DNA of 64,000 bases, taken from NCBI GenBank assembly GCA_018340805.1, contig JACMZG010001863.1, positions 20,031,936 to 20,095,935 of the forward strand, in the 5' to 3' direction. This DNA comes from Microvelia longipes (taxonomy: Eukaryota; Arthropoda; Insecta; Hemiptera; Veliidae). Below the pieces are notes generated by a model. The model was not told the origin of the DNA. It made no database searches and saw nothing but the letters and a program-made list of their open reading frames with translations. A program made the translations under genes and the position numbers. Positions 13,401 through 24,115 of this stretch are shown in pieces (the stretch's first letter is position 1; the number at the start of each line of letters is the position of its first letter).

Positions 13401-14410
13401 AAATACAGTATTATAAGATTGTATAATTTGGTGAGACAAAGCTTGATTAAAAAAAGAGTATGGTCCTTCGGCCTAGGTCTTTTTTATCAAACTTGATCTT
13501 GAAATCTCTAATATAATAGAGAAAGATGTTATTCTTACTCTACTTAATCAAATTCTGTGAGTGAGCAGAAAAATAATAATAAACTTACAAATCCAGAAGT
13601 AGCAACGACATCCTGGGGATCAGTCTTTCCACTAAAGCTACCAAGTAATACAGATCCAAACGAATCGCCATCAAGCACAAACACATAGTCATAGGAACAT
13701 TCTGTTTCTATAGAATCGAACTTTATATTAATAAATTGGTGCGATGAATTGGCTGCAAAAAATATTATTACAATTAGTAACACTACAAGGTTTTAACTCA
13801 GAACTTAGACATAAAAGTTTTTGAAACACCATTTTTCTCAAGACAAACTTGACAATAGGACATATACCAGCTTCTGAGGTGTTGTTAATTATAAATAAAA
13901 ATATCAATAGATTATGTCAAACTCATTTGGTTCACATAAAAATAAGAGGTTCATTACATGAATTTTTAAAACTAATTTGAAGAAGCTTATTAGGAAGTTA
14001 ACATAAGCCCCATTTCCAGTTTAAACATTTATAACTGTAAAATAAAATAAATAAATAAAATATTCTATAAAATTATTTTTTAGTCAAAGTCAGACATATA
14101 AGTCAAAAACACAATTAATTTAAAATGTAACCAGAGCTTAGAGAATTTTTCATGCAATTTATTGCATTGAAAAAATACATTTACACTTGACACCTCTAAA
14201 TTAATTTTATAAGTATAAAAAAATCAAATTAAAAAGAATAGTACCTTTTATTAGCCATTCACAGTGAGAATCATTGACGTAATATGAGCCGGCAGGTCCA
14301 TGAGAAATAATTCCCCATGTTTCTGTCAGGACATGACGAGATTTGTCACAAGGTAGCTGATAGGCTCTGCTGCAGAGACAGGCTATCACTACCCATAACA
14401 CCCAGTACAT
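1228..14410 (-). CDS. dsd: Attractin/Distracted-like transmembrane protein, first four coding exons (3' part beyond window)
   Basis: The family is a large type I membrane protein with CUB, EGF, kelch, PSI and lectin domains (vertebrate attractin, fly Distracted). Four exons join in frame: 14245-14410, 13589-13752, 3341-3624 and 1228-1409. All have GT..AG borders, and the phases agree (166+164+284+182 nt). In order they encode a signal peptide, a CUB domain, two EGF-type modules and the first kelch blade (VFGGYD). No EGF precedes the CUB, unlike vertebrate attractin. The start is supported by an in-frame TGA two codons upstream. A 10-codon upstream ORF overlaps the start in another frame (ATG 10 bases before it), which could damp translation. 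Intron 2 is about 10 kb and holds two LINE/mariner-scale insertions. The remainder of the gene must lie left of base 1. The symbol is by family resemblance, not a search. Confidence 0.9.
1593..2399. mobile_element. Non-autonomous inverted-repeat element, about 807 bp
   Basis: The ends CATTGCAAA and TTTGCAATG open long imperfect inverted arms. Matching stretches include 'tctgccatttc' with 'gaaatggcaga' and 'caaagtctgaaaaattg' with 'caatttttcagactttg'. A second inverted pair inside (2030-2085 and 2115-2170, 'agcacagctct') makes a nested palindrome. No coding capacity. Target duplication not resolved. Lies in attractin intron 3. Confidence 0.75.
2847..2876 (+). ncRNA. Hammerhead-like motif, isolated
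   Basis: CTGAAGAT, then GCT...AGC able to pair, then GAAAC. Resembles the hammerhead core (CUGANGA...GAAA) with one extra base before stem II. The same layout recurs elsewhere in this window. Activity is unknown. Confidence 0.35.
3341..3624 (-). CDS. dsd: Attractin-like exon 3: end of CUB and two EGF modules
   Basis: Acceptor TATTTTCAG; donor GTAAGTCA. The exon starts with the last CUB strand (YALQGFKAEYSV), then two cysteine-rich EGF-like modules: CPRNCSDNGRCLGHLCACNP, followed by a second with LCPNNCGGPSRGVC and CNCKQGYSGISC. Spacing and order match attractin/Distracted between CUB and kelch. 284 nt. Confidence 0.9.
3942..4511. mobile_element. TIR element with internal tandem copies, TAA target duplication (Harbinger-like MITE)
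   Basis: The termini TAGACCAAGAGCC and its complement are flanked by TAA at 3939-3941 and 4512-4514, which fits the 3-bp TWA duplication of PIF/Harbinger elements. The left side holds three tandem copies (about 138 bp) of a block starting 'aaaagtgtaatggctgg'. The right side is one inverted copy from about 4350. No transposase; the ORFs seen across it are repeat artefacts. Confidence 0.75.
5522..6464 (+). mobile_element. Internally deleted mariner transposon
   Basis: 943 bp between TA dinucleotides (5520-5521 and 6465-6466). The inverted ends are CGAGGTGTGTTCAAAAA and its near complement. The transposase remnant holds WHHDNSPAHTS, PPYSPDLAPCDFFLFPKLK (second and third catalytic Asp regions, D34D spacing) and DYFEGD near the end. 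The part between the N-terminus (about 5725-5760) and the first catalytic block (about 5775) is missing, and stops interrupt the rest. Full mariners are about 1.3 kb, so this copy is dead. Confidence 0.9.
6036..6353 (+). pseudogene. Mariner transposase C-terminal half, degraded
   Basis: The open stretch encodes EAIRQKRPDLW, HHDNSPAHTSLLVRDFL and MPQPPYSPDLAPCDFFLFPK, the classic mariner DDE region, followed by MKGRRYATLDEIK. The first Asp block (around GDELWVYGYDVETK, about 5832) lies upstream in another frame segment. Stops and a frame change near 6330 end it before the usual C-terminus. Confidence 0.85.
7345..9798 (-). pseudogene. LINE ORF2, linker, reverse transcriptase and C-terminal zinc motif
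   Basis: 9759-9523 is the linker with WYNHKCWNLR. 9280-8882 holds RT blocks 1 and 2 (KANKAPGTDRIPAEFYK, KNYRGISFINV). 8913-8500 holds FVDFSSAFDS (catalytic block A) and GLKQGCPLSAHLFAVFINDV. The YCDD box is at about 8515 in a shifted frame, followed by LVLLCDNP. 8086-7345 contains the C-terminal domain with CKVCNNGEKEDMYHFISTC, a CCHC-like finger. Several frame breaks; not functional as it stands. Confidence 0.85.
9810..10473. mobile_element. Fold-back DNA element with about 300-bp arms and 11-bp target duplication (Mutator-like by size)
   Basis: TATAGTTTTTT occurs at 9799-9809 and 10474-10484. The arms (about 9854-10160 and 10168-10473) are near-perfect inverted copies around a short loop. 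The left end carries 44 extra bases that repeat the arm tip near the loop. Long inverted repeats with 9-11-bp duplications are characteristic of Mutator-like elements, but no transposase is present, so the superfamily is an inference. Confidence 0.8.
10485..11340 (-). pseudogene. LINE ORF2, apurinic-type endonuclease domain
   Basis: Starts MKTLISWSPKRKK. Carries VSYNIYGL (N motif), FYETFVEAE (E motif), WLVIGDLNVRIGNEQ and NDIACMS, and ends in PFSDHLPLVLKL, the SDH motif of APE-like endonucleases that nick target DNA. Open as far as the fold-back insertion at 10473. The reading frame resumes on the far side of the duplication at 9798 (PLLPKLLWTEKDELHFKQ), so the insertion, not a mutation, broke it here. 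Confidence 0.85.
11337..12175 (-). pseudogene. LINE ORF1, coiled-coil plus RRM-like nucleic-acid-binding protein, one frameshift
   Basis: The first part (12175-11720) has a Ser/Thr-rich head, a helical coiled-coil stretch (ATKEDVKDLKSDISGVKENN) and then NLVFGGI, the start of an L1-type ORF1 core. The second part (to 11337), in another frame, continues with FAVRRNVLNANKSIKI and a Lys-rich tail. One shift near 11720 separates the halves. The product would coat LINE RNA. Its stop overlaps the ORF2 start by four bases. Confidence 0.7.
12609..13588. other. Attractin intron 2 remainder with an unassigned degraded coding-like stretch
   Basis: Minus-strand open stretches at 12789-13031 and 12528-12728 read on from each other in sense and look like a decayed protein (for example IQPCPKILSPICVHLKQGYK), but I recognise no family. 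A near-hairpin lies at 13440-13497 ('ggtccttcggccta' at its tip). Nothing else supportable. Confidence 0.3.
13589..13752 (-). CDS. dsd: Attractin-like exon 2: rest of CUB domain
   Basis: Acceptor TTTTGCAG and donor GTAAGT flank a segment beginning ANSSHQFINIKFDSIETEC and containing YDYVFVLDGDS and VVATSGF. These are the CUB calcium-site and core motifs as they occur in attractin. 164 nt; leaves phase 0, which agrees with exon 3. Confidence 0.9.
14245..14410 (-). CDS. dsd: Attractin-like exon 1: signal peptide and start of CUB
   Basis: 55 codons plus one base. A hydrophobic leader (residues 1 to about 17, MYWVLWVVIACLCSRA) is followed by the first CUB cysteine (LPCDKSR), the segment ISHGPAGSYYVNDSHCEWLI typical of attractin CUB starts, and then the donor G|GTACTA. 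The splice phase matches exon 2. The apparent ORF runs past the donor into intron sequence, and that tail is not coding. Confidence 0.88.
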
Positions 14411-15414
14411 CCTTCACCCATAACTAAGACAACCTCTCTGAAATAGATAAACACATTATAATTATTCTGGTGGAGATGCTGAAGAGGTTCAGTCACCGTT
14501 ATGGTTTTAGATTTATTCCGACTCTGCCTTCTAAAGGAATCCTCAATACATCAAAAGATTATCTTTCTCTCACTGATTTTATACCAAAACTAACCCTACT
14601 ATTACATTTTTGGTATTATTCTGTTCTAAGTTTCTTCAGACTAAATATACAATGCTTTAAGTAAACTTTATTTAACAATACTAAAGTAAACTTCTCCTGG
14701 CTGAAGTAAAAATAATGAAAGTCCTTTGTTTATAAAAGAGGACAAAATATTAAGAGGTACATGTGACACTTAAAGTATGCTTCCGGCATATTTTGGGAAC
14801 TAAACTAGAGCAGTTGTTTCCAAAGTGGGGGTGCTACCCTCAGAATGATCGCAAAAAAATTGAAGGGGGTCGCAGAAATGAACGAAAAAATAAATAAAAA
14901 TAAAGACAGCTCATAATTCATATTATATTAATTTTATGTTTAACTTCAGATGACTTAATTAGTTACAATCAAATTGGTTAGTGTAATAACTATCTTTCTA
15001 TTATAAAAAACAAAGCAAAAACAAAAGTTATTTGGCCTCTAGAGCACTACACCTCTCTATGGCCTTTCACAAGTCATGCTTGTCGTCTTTTAGCTGTTTC
15101 TTGAATGACTTGTTTTGTACATGACACATTGCAATGATAATAGTCAATTTCCAAATATATTTGTTGTGTTTTGTTAAAGCGTTAAAATAAGGTTCAAGAC
15201 ATTAATAAGGTCGATTTTTGCATCAAGTTTCATTTCAATCACACAAAGCCTTCAAAAGTTATAGTACTTTATGGAAACATCCAGGAACAAAATGTTGTTT
15301 GAACATACATACACACAACGACCACAACTTCATTTTTGTTTTGAAAATTTGCTAAAATGAAAGTGTATTTATATTCTCGATTAATCAAGAATATAAATAT
15401 ACACAACACACACA

Positions 15415-15507
<93 letters not shown>

Positions 15508-15633
15508 GTATGTATGTATGTATAGCCCCTATTAATGTATAGGGGGGTTGCTAAAAATGGAGACAAGAGTCGCAGTCAAAAATGTGTAAGAATCACTGAA
15601 CTACAGTACGGGTGACTGTGGGGACATCATTTA
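14411..15633. other. Upstream region of the attractin-like gene, with (AT)n microsatellite
   Basis: Contains the presumed 5' UTR and promoter of the attractin-like gene; no clear TATA box or initiator can be assigned. A pure AT dinucleotide run occupies about 15419-15510. The rest is AT-rich with no coding signal. Confidence 0.5.
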
Positions 15634-15931
15634 GTTTGTTTACACGTGGTGTTTGGTAGGGGGTTTAACCCTCATGGCAGCTTTTGTGAGAATGGGTTAA
15701 TCTGGGACTAAACTATAAGGTTAAACTATATGTGTAAACAAGTTGGGTTTAATCCCCAAGGAGGTCGAGTTTAGTTTCTTACAAGGTAAGAATATAACAA
15801 GTTTCTTTTGGGTGAGAGTTAAACCCTGAGGTGAACCCCATACCCCTTTTTGAGTGAATAATTTAGGTTGCACTCTCTAGGGGGTTGAACATAAGGTTAA
15901 ACTCCCTGCCAAACACAGCATGTGAACAAAG
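15634..15931. mobile_element. MITE, about 300 bp, TIR family A copy 1
   Basis: Imperfect inverted ends: left 'tttgtttacacgtggtgttt', right complement 'ctttgttcacatgctgtgtt', both followed inward by 'ggtagggggtttaacc' or a close variant. The inner part repeats 'gttaaac' and 'ggttta' blocks. A related copy is at 33274-33475. No coding capacity. Confidence 0.65.
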
Positions 15932-18349
15932 TAATGATATGGGTGAGGAAATCTGTGAAAATTTATTATTTACATACTATAATATATTCTACTGTTTATA
16001 AACAATAATATACTGTGAAAAATTTGCAACTAAAATATAGTTTTATTTAACTAATAAGTTTTAACTTTTTTTCCTATTTAACTTGCAAAAAATATTACAC
16101 AAATTGAAAAAAATACTTTTTTTCAATTCAGTGTGTAAATTTTCTTAATGTACACACTGTTGTGTAATTTAATACCTTTGGTTTTAGTATTTAATATTAT
16201 CAATGTTGAGCATAATTATAATGATACGTTTTCTTACATGTAATAACAGTATGCCCAAGCTAATGATTATATAACCATTACATTATTTATTTTTATTTCA
16301 AGGAAACAATTAATATTTTAATAACAAATAAACTAAAAAAAAATTCACGTTAAAAAAGATGTTTCAATAAAAAGTTCAAAACAAAAGCATTACACAAACT
16401 GATTAGTCTGGATACTGAAAACGGGAAAAAGTGACCTTATTAGTAATTCAAAGATTAGCACCAAGGTGAAAAACACTTAGCTAAATGTATTCACATTACA
16501 AAGAGTTTTGGAGAAAATATTTAGTTTAAATTTTCTTTAGAGTATAAATCAAGCTGACTGATCCCTTTATAACTGCATATGTGTGAAATTAGCACATGCA
16601 TTATAGATATTAAACTTTCATTGTCTGTTGGTATTATAGAAAAAAATAAGCACACATAACAGTCTGTTTAGTAAAAGTACAGAAATTAAAAAAAGTTCTA
16701 TCAGACAGTTTTTATGTAATCAAGATATACGATTAACTAATTATTTTAAGCTTATAATGCATAAATATACTTATTTCATATAATTATGTAATATATATTC
16801 ATAAGATCATAGTCAAAGGGTAGGGCCAAAAGAGCACCTAGAGACAAAGGTTTTAAAGTATATTCTTAATTTGTTAATTGTTACCTGAATCTGAGGTCTT
16901 TTAGGTTCTTATTAATTTAACTAGACTTTTAAGGGCCCCATACGGAACACTAGGGCCAAACAGGACCCTAGAGTACTCAATCAGGGCCCTAAAGTTGGAT
17001 AAAAGGACTATCAATCAAATAAAAAAATCCTTTTATTGTTTTTTTCATACAAATATAAGTACAAAATATATAAATAGTAAAAGTATTTAGAAGAATAAAA
17101 ACAATCCCTCGAGGATTGACCTGTGTGAGGGGGCTTTTATTGTTATAATTAACAGTTTTATTTGTATAAAAATATAGAGAGTTGTATAAAGGTTAAAGGC
17201 AGCAATTATTTGTACTTTATAAATTCTAATTTAAAATTTGAAGGAGAGAGAAAAGAAAATATAAATATATTAGAGATCACAAGTTAAGAGTTAAAAAAAT
17301 AGTTAATAAAATTTAAAAAACAAACAAATTAAAGAGATCAAAACTTAAGAGCTAATAGTTTATGGTTTGAGGAATTAGAGGTACTTCAATATATATAAAA
17401 TTCCACTAGTTATAAATAAATAAAATTATTACTGAATATGATAAATCAACTTTTTAAGAGAAAAAAAACTTTTTAAATATTTAAAAGAAAAATACAAATA
17501 AATATTTACAATTTTTGAATACAGATATTTGAATAAAATATTTGACTATATATTTAAAATTACTTTCTTTTAGTGTTGAGTGATAATGATTTTGAGTAAT
17601 GTTTTCTTAAATACTTTTTGAGTTGTACTGTTTTTGATGTCGTTGGGTAACTGTTTGTAAGTGGTGAGCCAGATGTGGTATAGAGAGTTGTGTTTAAGTG
17701 TAGTGTATACGAGTTATGAAGAGTGAGTTATGTTGTGTGTTTAAGTCTAGTTTTATAAGAGTGGTGAATTTTTTCTAGATTATCTATATTTTTGTGAATT
17801 AGAGTGAGAGATGCTTTTATAGTGTAATTGATCAAAGTGTTAATATGTTAGTTTCTTTGAATAAGTCTTCTGTGCTGAATCGTTTAGGTTTGTTACTAGA
17901 TATTTATAGACTAGATTTTTAGACTAGATATTTGTTTGTTATTAAGTAATTAAAATATATTTTAAATGTTCAATCTTTATGGCACCTATTCATTATACCT
18001 ACATGTTAAAGGGCCCATACAAATACTAGAGCCAATGATGGCCCTTAACATACTTGATCAGGGCCCTAAAGCAGTACAAAAGAGCCCTAAAGATTAAAGG
18101 TATAAAAGTTTAATTAAATATTTCATCAATAAACTTAAGTTTTATTTATTTTTTTATTTAAGTTTATTTTATACTTGCTTATTTAAATTATTTATTTAAT
18201 TAATTTTATTAAACACTAAATTAAAATAAGCTTGCAATAATTATTAATACTACTCCAGTTAAAAGTAGACCCTCTACTTAGGAAGCAATATAGACCCCCC
18301 CCCCTCATTCGGGAGCCTCGAGATGTGGGTTTGGACCCTTTGGTCATAA
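15932..18349. other. AT-rich intergenic DNA with a dispersed 'agggccctaaa' repeat
   Basis: No gene seen. Blocks at 16930-17000 and 18005-18080 share the order 'catac..a.acta..gccaa', 'gg.cc', 'tcagggccctaaa'. A third copy is at 52735-52800. They look like fragments of one dispersed repeat about 1.1 kb apart, but ends cannot be fixed. Confidence 0.45.
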
Positions 18350-19290
18350 CAAAGAGACTAAAACTATTAGAGGGAGTACAGGACCCGATTAACACAGTGA
18401 TAAGGGGTCTGGAAGTGAAACAGTTTCCATAGGTGCGGTAACTATACTTACCCCTACTATAGTCTCCCTAGAGAAAGAATAGATACTCCCCTACCCTCTA
18501 CAACTTCTATTGTAGCATGCATTCTACTAACGGCAGACATTTTTCAGTTATGCCACATTAAACCACTTTATTCAAAACTAACAATTAAAGAATACATGCA
18601 ATAGATAATAATTAAAACTTATTTTAAATTCATTTTACTTGATTTAAAACAAAATAGTCGAAAAAAATGTAATATTTACGTGAAATTGTAATTATTAGGA
18701 AAAATAAAAAAAATGACGTCACCAATGTACCGTTAGGGCACCTAGCTACTCAAGGAATGATAAGAGCTGTTGTATCCTCCCTCTAATAGTTTTAGTATCT
18801 TTGGGTCATAAGCAATCATTTAACACTGGAGTCATAAGCAGATAGATAAGTGAGTGAATATTTTTAACATTTATTTAAAATGGACTAAGAGGTCTTAAAA
18901 AATAGGCACATGGATTTTCGATTACTTATAATCAGCTTGTCTTTTAATTCAACTTTAGCTCTCTAGTGGATAGAATTACCTCAACTAGCAAATTTCATTT
19001 CTGTGTTTTAATGCAACTGAGGATTTTAGAGACATTACCTCAAGAGCTTAATTTTCTAGGGCACCAACCCAACAAATTTGGAGGGAACTTAACTATTTCA
19101 CTCACCTACATTAAGGAGCGTAGAGGGGTCGGAGCCCTCTACACCCCCTATTGTACCTAGTCTCTCTCTAGGAAGACTATAGTAGGGGTAAGTACAGTTA
19201 TGGCACCTTACGGAAACTGTCTCACTTCCAGACCCTTTATCACTGTGTTATTCAGGCTATGTACTCCCTCTAAGAATTAGTCTCTTTGGC
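18350..19290. mobile_element. Palindromic element, about 155-bp inverted arms
   Basis: The left arm 18350-18505 ('agggagtac', 'aacacagtgataa', 'gggtctggaagtga', 'acttacccctactatagtct') matches the complement of 19130-19290 at roughly 85 per cent by eye. The 600-bp centre has no ORF with support. The end at 19290-19410 also resembles 57330-57470 in the sulfotransferase intron. Confidence 0.6.
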
Positions 19291-19499
19291 TACCACACTA
19301 CAAACTCCGTCTAATTTTCTTATCTCCCTTTCTTTCCTCCTCCCTTTTACCAACAACAAACCTACTTAAGTCCAATCAACTGGTGGATTCTCAGATAAAT
19401 TAAAAGACAAACCAAAAGTTTTTTACTTTTTTATTTATCAAAAAATAAAAGAAAAATAAATATAATAACATAACTAAATATAGTAAAAAAAAATCAGGA

Positions 19500-20130
19500 C
19501 TTTTTCACATTACATCGCATTTGCTACGCTCATCCTCCCTGCTTCCGACTCGCTTTGCTCGTCCTCATAAATATACAGTTCGCCAAAATCATGGATATAC
19601 TTTTTGTATTAAACGAAACTTAGTGTACTTATTTATTAAGTAATGGTATACACTCTGACCAAATTTCAACTCAATTGGACAATTTTCCATTTTTAAAAAA
19701 AAACGTACACAAGTCATTTAATAAACATATAACTAATGCTGATAATGAGATGAAACTTGGCACATATGTTGGTCTTATACATAGTCACATGCATGCTAAA
19801 TCTCAATCTAATCGGATCATTTTTTTCTCGTTTATTGATTTTTTGAAATTTTGGCTGTCATTATTGTGGGTTAATGACATCATAAAAAAATATTTTCTGA
19901 ATAGCAGAACTACAGGGGTAGACTGATTTTTGTACAAAATAACAACTCTTTAGCATTAATACACTGGGCGCTACCGATGATAACACACACACACATACAG
20001 ACAGACAACTTTGCGAAAACCACTCAGGAGGCCTTAAAAACGCCTGAAACAGATGATTGCCGTTTCATTCCGGTTTCGGATTTATTTGCAAACACAATAC
20101 TTTTCCTACATACCTACGGTATAAAGAAGG
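19500..20130 (-). repeat. Dispersed repeat family B, copy 1
   Basis: On the minus strand this shares 'aagtttcatctcattatcag', 'gttttaaggcc' and the degenerate 'gacgagcaaagcgagtc' track with 34100-34915, 55020-55890 and 58230-60410. No ORF, so the family is probably a non-autonomous or 3'-terminal retroelement piece. A short (AC) run occurs at 19983-19996. Confidence 0.5.
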
Positions 20131-20694
20131 AAAAGTAATAAAACAAATATAATATAATAAAATGTAATAATGAAATGTCAAGAAAACATTTGTTCCTTGA
20201 TATAAGTAAAACATACATAGAAAGTTTAATAAATCCGATTCGCGGATTTAGTAAACTGTATGTACATAGTAATAGTGCTCATCAACAACTCGACCCAGCA
20301 ACTCTTGCTAGGGAATGGAGTCCCTATATTATATTCTAAGTATTCCACCCCTTAGTATTAAACCATAGTGGAACCCCATGTTCACAGAGTATATCTCAAA
20401 ATTCAATCCAGTAATCAATCAAGGGTTGAATCCCACATATAGGTATAGATAAAGAGTGACTGAAAAAAGTACGGATTTTACAAAATTTGTGTGTGTAGCT
20501 GAATTCTTATTTTAGCCCTTCTAGAATAAAGTTTATACAATTTGGATTGGTCTTAAAAACAATTTTCACTAAGGACAGTATTTTTTTGTAATTTTCTATT
20601 AAAGCAATAAATAATAGTTTATTAGTAGCAGTAAATATTACACTGTAACTGCTTAAAAACTGATCTACTTGCCTTTAGATCAAGTAGACCACAA

Positions 20695-20736
20695 GTGTTG
20701 CTGAACTTGTGGTCATGACCACAAGTTCAGCAACAC
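20695..20736. repeat. Perfect 42-bp palindrome
   Basis: GTGTTGCTGAACTTGTGGTC followed directly by its exact complement, so the two halves can form a loopless cruciform. A second small inverted pair ('gatctacttg', 'caagtaga') lies just upstream at 20662-20688. Confidence 0.9.
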
Positions 20737-21132
20737 CGGAATTTTATCGAATGAATATTATTCAAATGTAAGGGAATATTCCTTTTGTAGATAAATCCAA
20801 AACTCCAGAAATTGTTTAATGAATCATACACATTTAATGAAAAATTACAAGTTGTAAAATTAATACGAACCATCAGAATAAAACACCAAAGTCTCCATTC
20901 TTTATCCATAACATAAAATTAATTAATTAATTATACTCTCATTTCTTGAATCAAAATAATATTAACAAAAATTTAACACAAAAAATATCAAAAATTTCGT
21001 AACCTACTAGTTTATTTACAACTGTCAAGCACTTTCAGATTTCTATCATCAAACGCTCAACTACCTAGACTTTTTTTGGTTATATCGTTATTCTGTTTCA
21101 AGTAGCAAACCATAAGCCTCCGAGCACATCCT

Positions 21133-21204
21133 GGCTTGGTGGTCTAGGGGTATGATTCTCGCTTAGGGTGCGAGAGGTCCCGGGTTCAAATCCCGGCCAA
21201 GCCC
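21133..21204 (+). tRNA. tRNA-Pro (AGG)
   Basis: 72 bases fold as a cloverleaf. The acceptor stem is GGCTTGG with CCAAGCC, the anticodon stem CTCGC with GCGAG around loop TTAGGGT (anticodon AGG), and the T arm CCGGG-TTCAAAT-CCCGG, which contains the B box GGTTCAAATCC. The A box is around TGGTCTAGGGG. A TTTT run at about 21212 can serve as the pol III terminator. No intron; the 3' CCA is not encoded, as expected for a nuclear gene. Confidence 0.96.
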
Positions 21205-22499
21205 GATTAAGTTTTGGATGGCCTCTCATTATATTTAATTCAATTTTAATTGTTTCTTTTATATCTCTTCTAGAATATAATTATTATATTACTACCCAAA
21301 ACTTATCGAATAACTCAGGTAACCTAAAATTTCTATACAACTTTTAATTTAAGTAATAGGTTATTGTTACCATAGGTATTCGCGATTCAAAGAGATAGTT
21401 GTAAGGTTGGCAATACCAATGGCGGGGAAACGAAAGGGTGATCAAAAATTTTATCATAGGATTAGCATGGGAGCTGATAAAAATTCTTCTTTTATTTATT
21501 TATTGTTTGTTAATATGTAATAAATGTGATGAAAATTATTAGAACGACCATCGGTGCTAAAAAAATTGCAAATATTTCATAGATAAATATTTCGATAATT
21601 CCAGGATTTTAAATATAGAATCAGGCTCTTATCACTACAGACTTTGATTCGTCCAATTTTAACCCAGATATAATAAAACCTAAACGGATAATTTAAACAA
21701 ACATTTAACAAAAAGTGAATTTATTGAGTTATTAATTATTTTAGTGCATAAAAAAAATGATTAATAAATTAAAACACCATTACAGTGAAAATCGGCTTCT
21801 TATCAGTTAATTTAAATACCTGTACAACTAATTAAACAATTTAATGCAATTAAATGGTAATTTGTGTTGTTTGTGCAAATTAAAATTATTTAAAAAGTAA
21901 CATCAATTAACAATAAATAAAATAAAACACTATATTATGATCTTTCATCTTCTTATCACTTAATTTAAATACTCGTGACAACCCATTAAAACGCTATTTT
22001 TTCAATGAAATTGTGATTCTACTGAGTTCATACGCCCTAAAATTAATTAAATTAAACCACTTTGATAAAAAATTTAAAGAAATAATCGTCACAAATAAGA
22101 AAAACCCAGAAAATCCACGTTAGGTACGATAGCTTAAGTCAGGTCAAAATCCCAACTTCGTTAAAAAACCCAGGTTCAATTACAAAATACTTCAACATGT
22201 GACATTCCGGTTTAGTATTCTACACTGCTGGATTAGTATTTTATTTAAAAAATTGCCATTACAAGCCACGGAAACCAAAAACAGAGTACAAAAACATTTC
22301 TTTTTATTTTTCTATTCAATAGATCTTATGTAAAAACTAAAATAACAACAAAATAAAATAAAATAAAAGTTTTATAAAAATTGAAACATCGCGAATACCA
22401 AGTAAAATTATTTACCTACAAAAAAAAAGACAAACGTCTTGATTTTTATGTCTAGCAAGAAATGTAATTTATTTACAACTTACGTTATTGACACTAGTT

Positions 22500-24115
22500 G
22501 TATGTCACAATCAGTACTTGAAAACGAACACTGATAATTTCAATGCTTAATTAACTTGTAACATACATAAGCAAGAAACCAACGTAGGCCAAATATTTAA
22601 CAATAAGTCACTTTATTGAAACTTACTTCAAAAACACATTGTTGCAAGACAATAAATGTCATATATTTACAACGTACGTCATTGACAACTAGTTGTACGT
22701 TAAAATCAGTTCATAAAAACGATTATTGATCATTTCGATGCTCCAATAACTTGTAACATACAAAAGCAAAAAACCAACGTAGGCCAAAATATTAACAATA
22801 AGTCACTTTATTGATACTTACTTCAAAAACACATTGTTGCAAGACAATAAATGTCATATATTTACAACGTACGTCATTGACACTAGTTTTACGTTACAAT
22901 CAGTACATAAAAACGATTATTGATCATTTCGATGACCCAATAACTTGTAACATACATAAGCAAGAAACAACGTAGGCCAAAATATTAACAATAAGTCACT
23001 TTATTGATACTTACTTCAAAAACACATTGTTGCAAGACAATAAATGTCATATATTTACAACGTACGTCATTGACACTAGTTGTACGTTAAAATCAGTACA
23101 TAAAAACGATTATTGATCATTTCGATGCTCCAATAACTTGTAACATACAAAAGCAAGAAACCAACGTAGGCCAAAATATAACAAAAGTCACTTTATTGAT
23201 ACTTACTTCAAAAACACATTGTTGCAAGACAATAAATGTCATATATTTCAACGTACGTCATTGACACTAGTTGTACGTTAAAATCAGTACATAAAAACGA
23301 TTATTGATTATTTCGATGCTCCAATAACTTGTAACATACAAAAGCAAGAAACCAACGTAGGCCAAAATATTAACAATAATCACTTTATTGATACTTACTT
23401 CAAAAACACATTGTTGCAAGACAATAAATGTCATATATTTACAACGTACGTCATTGACACTAGTTTTACGTTACAATCAGTACATAAAAACGATTATTGA
23501 TCATTTCGATGCTCCAATAACTTGTAACATACATAAGCAAGAAAACAAACGTAGGCCAAAATATTAACAATAAGTCACTTTATGATACTACTTCAAAAAC
23601 ACATTGTTGCAAGACAATAAATGTCATATTTTACAACGTACGTCATTGACACTAGTTTACGTTACAATCAGTACATAAAAACGATTATTGATCATTTCGA
23701 TGCTCCAATAACTTGTAACATACATAAGCAAGAAACAAACGTAGGCCAAAATATTAACAATAAGTCACTTTATTGATACTTACTTCAAAAACACATTGTT
23801 GCAAGACAATAAATGTCATATATTTACAACGTACGTCATTGACACTAGTTGTACGTTACAATCAGTACATAAAAACGATTATTGATCATTTCGATAATGT
23901 AATAACTTGTAACATACAAAAGCAAGAAACCAACGTAGGCCAAAATATTAACAATAAGTCACTTTATTGATACTTACTTCAAAACACATTGTTGCAAGAC
24001 AATAAATGTCATATATTTACAACGTACGTCATTGACACTAGTTGTACGTTACAATCAGTACATAAAAACGATTATTGATCATTTCGATGCTCCAATAACT
24101 TGTAACATACATAAG
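22500..24115. repeat. Tandem array, about 193-bp unit, left arm (8-9 copies)
   Basis: The landmark 'cgtaggcc' recurs at about 22583, 22779, 22970, 23165, 23356, 23550, 23740 and 23933. Each unit contains 'acaacgtacgtcattgacac' and 'tgttgcaagacaataaatg'. Units differ mostly by single-base indels and a few substitutions. Small ORFs here are periodic artefacts. Confidence 0.95.

Noticed and set aside
15381..15566. 61-codon ORF of Ile-Tyr repeats
   Set aside because: Translation of an (AT)n microsatellite.
23773..23970. 65-codon ORFs repeated in both arms (also 29101-29298, 30070-30267)
   Set aside because: They recur with the 193-bp tandem unit and are broken in most units, so not conserved as proteins.
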